Assembly: GCF_000024345.1 (NCBI RefSeq)
Contig: NC_013729.1
Coordinates: 1,736,001-1,800,000, forward strand
From: Kribbella flavida DSM 17836
GTDB lineage: Bacteria > Actinomycetota > Actinomycetes > Propionibacteriales > Kribbellaceae
Length of the DNA stretch: 64,000 nucleotides
Reading direction: 5' to 3'
The position numbers and the translations under genes are program-made. Position 1 is the stretch's first letter, and each line of letters begins with the position of its first letter. Positions 59,370 to 64,000 of the stretch are shown here, piece by piece. A model generated the notes under the pieces. It saw nothing but the letters and a program-made list of their open reading frames with translations. It did no database searches and had not been told where the DNA came from.

Positions 59370-60515
59370 TCAGATGTCGTCCGTACGGCGGCGTACGGCG
59401 TGCTCGTCGAGGGCTTGTCGTAGGCGGTCGGTCGGCCAGTCCTCGTCGAGGGCCTGGCGGAGCAGTTCCGCCTGGGTCCGGGGTGCGAGACCGCCGATGG
59501 GCTGGTCCCGGTCCAGGTTCGTCGGAAAAGCGTAACCCTCGGCGGCGGCGGCGATGACGGTGTCCAGATCGAAGGCGTCATCCTGCCCGAGGGCACGCAG
59601 CACGGGGTAGAGCGTGACCGCCATCCGGACCCGGTCGACGCTCTCCATCGCGCGCCCGAACGCCGAGGAGATCTGCAGCAGGTTCGCCATCCGGTGGATT
59701 CCGGCGGAACGGTTGGCACCGGCAGCGTGGAAGAGCGCCGGGTTGAAGAACACCGCGTCTCCCTTCTCCAGCGGCAGCTGGACGTGGTTGGCAACGAAGT
59801 GGTCGCCGAACTCGGGCCGGCGCCAGGCGAGGTAGCCCAGTTCGTACTTGTGCGAGTGCGGCAGGTAGAGCGTCGGTCCGGACTCCACCGGCATGTCACA
59901 GTGAGCAACCGCACCCTGCAGCGTCAGCACGCTCGACAACCTGTGCACGTGGGCAGGGTAGAGCGCGGCGGTTACGTCGGACTGGAATCCGAGGTGGTAG
60001 TCGCGATGTACCGTCTGACCTTCACCTCCTGGATTCACGACGTTCACCTGCGAGGTCACCTGGTACGCCGGTCCGAGCCAGGCCCGGGCGACCAGGGCGA
60101 GCAGGTCGTTGGCGTAGTACCGGACGAAGACCTCCGGGGCGCGCAGCGCGAGCTTCTCCAGCGCGTTCCAGACCCGGTCGTTCGCCCCTGGTGTGGCGAA
60201 GTGGTCGCCGGCCGCCGTGCCGGCCCGGTGCTGCTGCTCGATCATCGCCTCGAACTCGGCCGTCGCGGCATCCACCACGTCCTTGCCGAAGGCACCCTTC
60301 AGCACCACGAGGCCCGGCCCGTCCCCGAGCGCCCGGATGAACTCGGTCTGCACGGCCCGACTCTCCGCGCCGCGGATCCGCTCAGCGTCGTACACCAGGA
60401 CCTGGCGCTCCACCCGAGCAGCCAGCGGGTAGTCCGCCGGATCCGTCTCCGCCTTCAGCACCTCGAGCAGATCTTCCAGCCGCACGTCCTGTGGCTCGAA
60501 CCACACCTTCGTCAT
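59370..60515 (-). CDS. Phytanoyl-CoA dioxygenase (PhyH) family Fe(II)/2-oxoglutarate enzyme
   Basis: 381 residues from the ATG at 60515 with AAGGAGCG upstream. The iron-binding facial triad is visible: GEGQTVHRDYHLGF (H-x-D) in the middle and NPALFHAAGANRS (distal His) later, followed by the 2-oxoglutarate-binding Arg region. VVLKGAFGKDVVDAATAEFEAMI is typical of the PhyH N-terminal half. Such enzymes hydroxylate, oxidatively demethylate or desaturate small molecules. Here it is co-transcribed with an oxidoreductase and sits between inositol genes, so a cyclitol or sugar derivative is the natural guess. The 76-base region to the divergent oxidoreductase holds both promoters. Confidence 0.82.
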   Translation of the reverse strand: MTKVWFEPQDVRLEDLLEVLKAETDPADYPLAARVERQVLVYDAERIRGAESRAVQTEFIRALGDGPGLVVLKGAFGKDVVDAATAEFEAMIEQQHRAGTAAGDHFATPGANDRVWNALEKLALRAPEVFVRYYANDLLALVARAWLGPAYQVTSQVNVVNPGGEGQTVHRDYHLGFQSDVTAALYPAHVHRLSSVLTLQGAVAHCDMPVESGPTLYLPHSHKYELGYLAWRRPEFGDHFVANHVQLPLEKGDAVFFNPALFHAAGANRSAGIHRMANLLQISSAFGRAMESVDRVRMAVTLYPVLRALGQDDAFDLDTVIAAAAEGYAFPTNLDRDQPIGGLAPRTQAELLRQALDEDWPTDRLRQALDEHAVRRRTDDI

Positions 60516-60591
60516 CGCTCGCTCCTTCCACGCTCGAACCACCATGATGAGCTGAGCTGGACCAAGGACAACCGAGGGGACCGGAGGGCGG

Positions 60592-61626
60592 ATGCGGAGC
60601 GATCACGGGTTGGCAGTGGTCAGGATGGGCCTGGTCGGGGCCGGGCGGATCGGGGCGCTGCACGCGCGCAACCTCGCGCGGCACGTGGCAGGGGCCGAGC
60701 TGGTGGCGGTGGCGGATCCGCGGCGTGAGGCTGCCGAGGAGCTGGCCGGCCAGTACGGCGCGCGACCCAGCGAGGTCGACGAGTTGCTCGCGGACCCCGA
60801 GATCGACGCCGTGGTGATCGCCTCGATCGCGGCCGCGCACCAGGAGTTGGTGGTCAAGGCGGCTGGGGCGGGCAAGGCGGTCTGGTGCGAGAAGCCGGCC
60901 TCGCTCACGCTGGAGCAGATCGATCGGGCCATCGCGGCGACCGCAGCGGCCGGGGTGCCGTTCCAGGTCGGCTTCAACCGACGGTTCGCCGCCGACTTCC
61001 GGGCCGCGCGGGCGACCGTCGAGGCCGGCGGGATCGGTACACCGCAGCTGATGCGTTCGATCACCCGGGACCCGGGGTGGCCGGCGGGTCTGTCGAACGC
61101 AGCGGGAGTCCGGCCGTGGACGATCTTCCGCGAAACCCTGATCCACGACTTCGACACCCTGCTCTGGCTCAATCCCGGCGCCGAGCCGGTCGAGGTCTAC
61201 ACCAGGGCCGACGCGCTGATCGCGCCCGAGTACAAGGCCGACGGGCTGCTCGACACCGCCGTCGTGATGATCACCTTCGACAACGGGGCGATCGCGACCG
61301 CCGAGGCGAACTTCTCCGCGCTCTACGGGTACGACGTGCGCGGCGAGGTCTTCGGCAGCAAGGGCATGGTGGTCGCCGGGCGGCTGCCCAGCACTGCGGC
61401 CGTGCACTACGACGCGACCGGATCGCACCAGCGAACCCTGCGCAGCGACGAGGAAATGTTCCGCGACGCCTACGTGCAGGAGCTCTTCGACTTCGCCGAA
61501 GTGGTGCGCGGCAACGCCGAACCGCCGGTCACCGGCGAGGACGCGCGCCGGGCGCTGCGCATCGCCTTGGCCGCGATGACATCGCACGAGCAGCACCGTC
61601 CGGTCAGGCTGGGCGAAGTGCGGTGA
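60592..61626 (+). CDS. Gfo/Idh/MocA family oxidoreductase
   Basis: 344 residues from the ATG at 60592 with GGAGGGCGG upstream; an ATG at 60625 is possible. Rossmann start VRMGLVGAGRIGALHARNLARH, then AVWCEKPASLTLEQIDRAI. The substrate domain has FQVGFNRRFAADFRAARATVEAG, SITRDPGWP, and FRETLIHDFDTLLWLNPGAEP, similar to the inositol 2-dehydrogenase-like gene at 44064. It is divergent from the dioxygenase/oxidoreductase pair and is followed 76 bases later by the second GntR regulator, so it belongs to the same module. Probably oxidises a cyclitol or sugar hydroxyl with NAD(P)+. Confidence 0.82.
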   Translation: MRSDHGLAVVRMGLVGAGRIGALHARNLARHVAGAELVAVADPRREAAEELAGQYGARPSEVDELLADPEIDAVVIASIAAAHQELVVKAAGAGKAVWCEKPASLTLEQIDRAIAATAAAGVPFQVGFNRRFAADFRAARATVEAGGIGTPQLMRSITRDPGWPAGLSNAAGVRPWTIFRETLIHDFDTLLWLNPGAEPVEVYTRADALIAPEYKADGLLDTAVVMITFDNGAIATAEANFSALYGYDVRGEVFGSKGMVVAGRLPSTAAVHYDATGSHQRTLRSDEEMFRDAYVQELFDFAEVVRGNAEPPVTGEDARRALRIALAAMTSHEQHRPVRLGEVR

Positions 61627-61702
61627 AACCCGTTCCGACAAAGGAAGACATCTGATCAAATCTGCGCCGCGACTCGACGGTAGGCCCTGGACAGCCCAAG
61701 AT

Positions 61703-62452
61703 GTGCCCATGAGCACCGTCCAGGTCAGCGTCGATCGCACCAGCCGTACCCCGCTTCACGTCCAGCTCGCCCAGCAGCTGGAGGCAGCGATCCAAGGCGG
61801 TGACCTCCCGGTCGGTTCCCGGCTCAGCAACGAGGTGGATCTCGCCGAGGCGTACGGGCTCAGCCGTCCGACGGTGCGGCAGGCCATCGCCCGCCTGGTC
61901 GACCAGGGCCTGCTCGTACGCAAGCGCGGCGTCGGTACGCAGGTTGTCGGCAACTCCGGCCAGGTCCGCCGCTCGCTGGAGCTCACCAGCCTGTACGACG
62001 ATCTCTCCGCAGCGCGCCGCAAGCCGGAGACGGAAGTACTGCGCTTCGGTGTCGCACCGGCGAGCGCTGACGTCGCCGCAGCTCTCCAGTGTGAGGCAGG
62101 AGATCGCGTACTGCGCCTGGAGCGCCTCCGCCGGGCGGATGGCGAACCGCTCGCGCTGATGCGCAACTGGTTGCCTCCGGAGATGCTCGACACCGACCCG
62201 AGCACCCTGGCCGAGCGCGGCCTGTACGAACTGCTGCGGGCGGAGGGCGTCCGCCTGAAGGTGGCGCACCAGACCATCTCGGCACAGCCCGCGACCGTGG
62301 AACAAGCCCGGCTCCTTTCCGAGGAGCCGGGCTGTCCCTTGCTGGCGACCACGCGCATCACCTACGACGATCACGGGCGCGCGGTGGAGTACGGCTCACA
62401 CCTGTTTCGCGCCTCCCGGTACGCCTTCGAACACACCCTCGTCCACCGCTGA
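61703..62452 (+). CDS. GntR-family regulator with UTRA domain (paralogue of the one at 43083)
   Basis: About 249 residues from a GTG at 61703 (or 247 from the ATG at 61709). The winged helix is LHVQLAQQLEAAIQGGDLPVGSRLSNEVDLAEAYGLSRPTVRQAIARLVDQGLLVRKRGVGTQV (in parts), then SLELTSLYDDLSAARRKPETEVL. The UTRA domain has RVLRLERLRRADGEPLALMRNWLPPEML and ends GRAVEYGSHLFRASRYAFE. Its close likeness to the first GntR protein, at the opposite end of the island, suggests duplication. It probably controls the oxidoreductase/dioxygenase module; ligand unknown. Confidence 0.83.
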   Translation: MPMSTVQVSVDRTSRTPLHVQLAQQLEAAIQGGDLPVGSRLSNEVDLAEAYGLSRPTVRQAIARLVDQGLLVRKRGVGTQVVGNSGQVRRSLELTSLYDDLSAARRKPETEVLRFGVAPASADVAAALQCEAGDRVLRLERLRRADGEPLALMRNWLPPEMLDTDPSTLAERGLYELLRAEGVRLKVAHQTISAQPATVEQARLLSEEPGCPLLATTRITYDDHGRAVEYGSHLFRASRYAFEHTLVHR

Positions 62453-62491
62453 CCCACCCCTCGGAGGGTCTGCGGCGGACGAGGGCAAGCC

Positions 62492-63781
62492 TCAGTTCGT
62501 ACCGGTTCCCGGGAACTTCCACGCCGGGTCACCGGCCATCGTCAGCAGCTGGTCCTTGCTGAACACCGGCTTCGCGCGGGTGCGCGCTTCCTTCTCCTCC
62601 GGCCCGTTGTAGTTGACCATGTCGATCGACCGGCCGTCCGGGTAGTGGATCTCGATCCGGTTGGCGAGAACGCCCATGGCGGCCTGACGCTCGTCCGAGT
62701 AGGACGGCTCGTTCGTCGACCAGCGCACCACCGCGCCGTCGGCGCGGACCTCGCAGTGCCGTGCACCACCCTCGTCCGAGCACTTGGTCACCGGCCTCTC
62801 GTAGCGCAGCGACACCGCGACCTGCGACACGCCCTTGCCGTCGTTGACGAGGTACGACGCGGCGTTGTGTCCCTCCGTGCCGCCACCCGAGGTCTCGGGG
62901 CGGGTGAGCTGCAGACCCTTGGGCAGGACGTTCTTCAAGGTTTGCAGAGTCGCTGTCAACGCAATGGTGGGCTTGCCGGTGCCCGGGTTCTTGGGGTCCG
63001 GCTCGGAAGTGCCGACCTGCTCGGGCGGGAAGGCCCACTGATCACTGGACGCGATGGGGGTCAGGTCCTCGACCGTGAAGAGCGGCTCGGGCCGGCTGGT
63101 GCGGGCGGCAGTCGGCTGCGGCGCGTTGAGGCTGTAGAGGCTGATTCGTCGACCGTCGGCAGAGGAGATGTTCACCACGGTGTTCTGCACACCGCCGGGG
63201 TTGCTCGGCGCGAGGAGGGGGGAGATCGACTCGTTCGTGGTGGAGTAGATGATCGAGCCGTCCGGACGGACCGTGCAGTTGCTGGGCAGGCCTGCGCAGC
63301 TCTCGGGTGGCGTGGTGGTGGCCAGCTGGGCGCGGATCAGCGACGCGCCCTTGCCGTCGTCGACGACGACCTCCGCGTAGTGCCATCCGTTGTCGTTCCA
63401 GCTTTTCGGAGCCGACAGCTTCAGGTTGCCCGGCAGCAGCTTCGTCAGAATTCCCAGCGTGTGCGCGGGCGTGGCGACAGACGGCTTGGCGGCCGGAGGC
63501 TTGGCAGACGGCTTGGCCGACGGCTTGGCCGACGGCGTCCCGGGGCCGGCGACAGGCGGCTGCGATGGCTCGTTGCCGGCGAACAGCTGGGTCCCGCCGA
63601 TGATGACGCCGGCGGTGGCCACGGCCGCCGTCGCGCCGGTCAAGCTCAGCAGGGCGGTCCGGCGTCGGCGCAGCGCCGCGCCGCGGCGCATTCCCCGCTC
63701 GACCAGGTCGGGGGACTCGGGTTCGAGGTTCTCGGTGGCCCGCCGCATCAAGTCGGGCAGCGAGTCGTTCAGGTTGCTCAT
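62492..63781 (-). CDS. Probable anti-sigma-type membrane protein with duplicated extracytoplasmic domain
   Basis: 429 residues. A cytoplasmic N terminus (1-40: LNDSLPDLMRRATENLEPES) precedes one membrane helix (about 43-66), then a linker with PSAK repeated (83-98). The outside part is a tandem duplication: copy A 107-252 (HTLGILTKLLPGNLKLSAP ... DQWAFPP) and copy B 277-424 (ATLQTLKNVLPKGLQLTRP ... PAWKFPG). Each holds a Cys pair (C162/C169 and C334/C343) near VRPDGS or VRADGA. The gene follows a SigE-type sigma factor on the same strand with a short gap, so a sensor or anti-sigma role is likely but not shown. Confidence 0.65.
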   Translation of the reverse strand: MSNLNDSLPDLMRRATENLEPESPDLVERGMRRGAALRRRRTALLSLTGATAAVATAGVIIGGTQLFAGNEPSQPPVAGPGTPSAKPSAKPSAKPPAAKPSVATPAHTLGILTKLLPGNLKLSAPKSWNDNGWHYAEVVVDDGKGASLIRAQLATTTPPESCAGLPSNCTVRPDGSIIYSTTNESISPLLAPSNPGGVQNTVVNISSADGRRISLYSLNAPQPTAARTSRPEPLFTVEDLTPIASSDQWAFPPEQVGTSEPDPKNPGTGKPTIALTATLQTLKNVLPKGLQLTRPETSGGGTEGHNAASYLVNDGKGVSQVAVSLRYERPVTKCSDEGGARHCEVRADGAVVRWSTNEPSYSDERQAAMGVLANRIEIHYPDGRSIDMVNYNGPEEKEARTRAKPVFSKDQLLTMAGDPAWKFPGTGTN

Positions 63782-63806
63782 CGGGGTTTTCTCCTGGGAC
63801 GTCGGG

Positions 63807-64000
63807 TCAGAGTGCGATCAGGTGGACGGCGTCGTCGCCGAGAACGGTCCGGAGCCGGTCGAGGGCCCGGGACGTCCTGGTTCTGATCGCACCGGCGTTC
63901 TTGCCGAGATCGAGCGCGACCTGTTCGACGCTGCGATCTTCGAAGAACCGCAGCACCAGCACCGCACGATCGAGGGGCGCCAGCTCGGCCAACGCGTTCT
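63807..64000 (-). CDS. SigE-type RNA polymerase sigma factor, C-terminal part (gene continues past window)
   Basis: The last ~64 residues are visible, and the frame is still open at the window edge. They are sigma region 4: ALAELAPLDRAVLVLRFFED, then RSVEQVALDLGKNAGAIRTRTSRALDRLR, a helix-turn-helix that binds the -35 element. The spacing and wording match the SigE family of actinobacterial ECF sigma factors. The membrane protein gene starts 25 bases after its stop on the same strand and is presumably its partner. Regions 1 and 2 lie outside the window. Confidence 0.75.
   Translation of the reverse strand, partial: NALAELAPLDRAVLVLRFFEDRSVEQVALDLGKNAGAIRTRTSRALDRLRTVLGDDAVHLIAL

Overview
The window is a very GC-rich (about 70%) chromosomal stretch from an actinobacterium, most probably of the Nocardioides/Kribbella type. 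The support is GTG/TTG starts, GTGA and ATGA gene overlaps, -10 boxes of the TAnnnT type placed directly before start codons, and actinobacterial families (Rv3235-type protein, BldC-like helix-turn-helix protein, DUF6912, DUF2505, Ku, ECF41 sigma factor, giant NAD-glutamate dehydrogenase). I see no rRNA, tRNA, CRISPR array, insertion sequence or prophage. I recognise 59 complete protein genes, two genes cut by the window edges, one frameshifted gene and one possible gene remnant.

Layout. 1-640: 3' end of a large unrecognised gene. 621-5840 (minus): aminoglycoside-phosphotransferase-like protein, AraC regulator, VanW protein, Rv3235-type protein and a LysM membrane protein. 6000-9892: conserved hypothetical, BldC-like DNA-binding protein, then a SAF (CpaB-like) protein coupled to a CpaE/TadZ-like ATPase, and a DUF4097 protein. 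9924-14343: HAD hydrolase coupled to a GT87 mannosyltransferase, a nucleotidyltransferase, and a membrane-protein/cupredoxin-lipoprotein pair. 14554-18530: WS/DGAT-like protein, DUF6912, Ku and an alpha/beta hydrolase. 18764-22199: 1-pyrroline-5-carboxylate dehydrogenase, TetR regulator, secreted lipase. 22287-25891: zinc-ribbon protein, DUF2505, epimerase coupled to an ECF41 sigma factor, and a frameshifted short-chain dehydrogenase. 25964-31539: acyltransferase-like protein, secreted GH76 mannanase, NTF2/MarR pair, sigma-like transmembrane protein. 31686-37886: tryptophan 2,3-dioxygenase, a membrane-protein/histidine-kinase/response-regulator operon, a two-TM protein, an MFS exporter and a MarR regulator. 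38009-42889: 180-kDa-type NAD-glutamate dehydrogenase.

43083-62452 is a catabolic island for myo-inositol and probably related cyclitols. It runs GntR repressor | Gfo/Idh/MocA oxidoreductase - TIM-barrel isomerase - iolC - class I aldolase-like protein - iolB - iolD - second TIM-barrel isomerase - ABC importer (binding protein, permease, ATPase) - iolG - mmsA - 37-residue basic protein; then a minus-strand pair (Gfo/Idh/MocA oxidoreductase and phytanoyl-CoA-dioxygenase-like enzyme), a divergent third oxidoreductase and a second, paralogous GntR repressor. Uptake, oxidation, dehydration, ring hydrolysis, isomerisation, phosphorylation, aldol cleavage and malonate-semialdehyde oxidation are all represented, so the route from myo-inositol to acetyl-CoA looks complete.

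The window closes with a duplicated-domain membrane protein next to the 3' end of a SigE-type sigma factor gene, an arrangement typical of a sigma/anti-sigma pair.

The most unusual items are the dioxygenase/oxidoreductase module beside the inositol genes, low-complexity insertions in two inositol enzymes, a three-copy 13-residue W/TE/S/LT repeat in the LysM protein, an ATPase whose Walker A lysine is arginine, a WS/DGAT-like protein lacking the catalytic histidine, and a single-base frameshift in a C-run.
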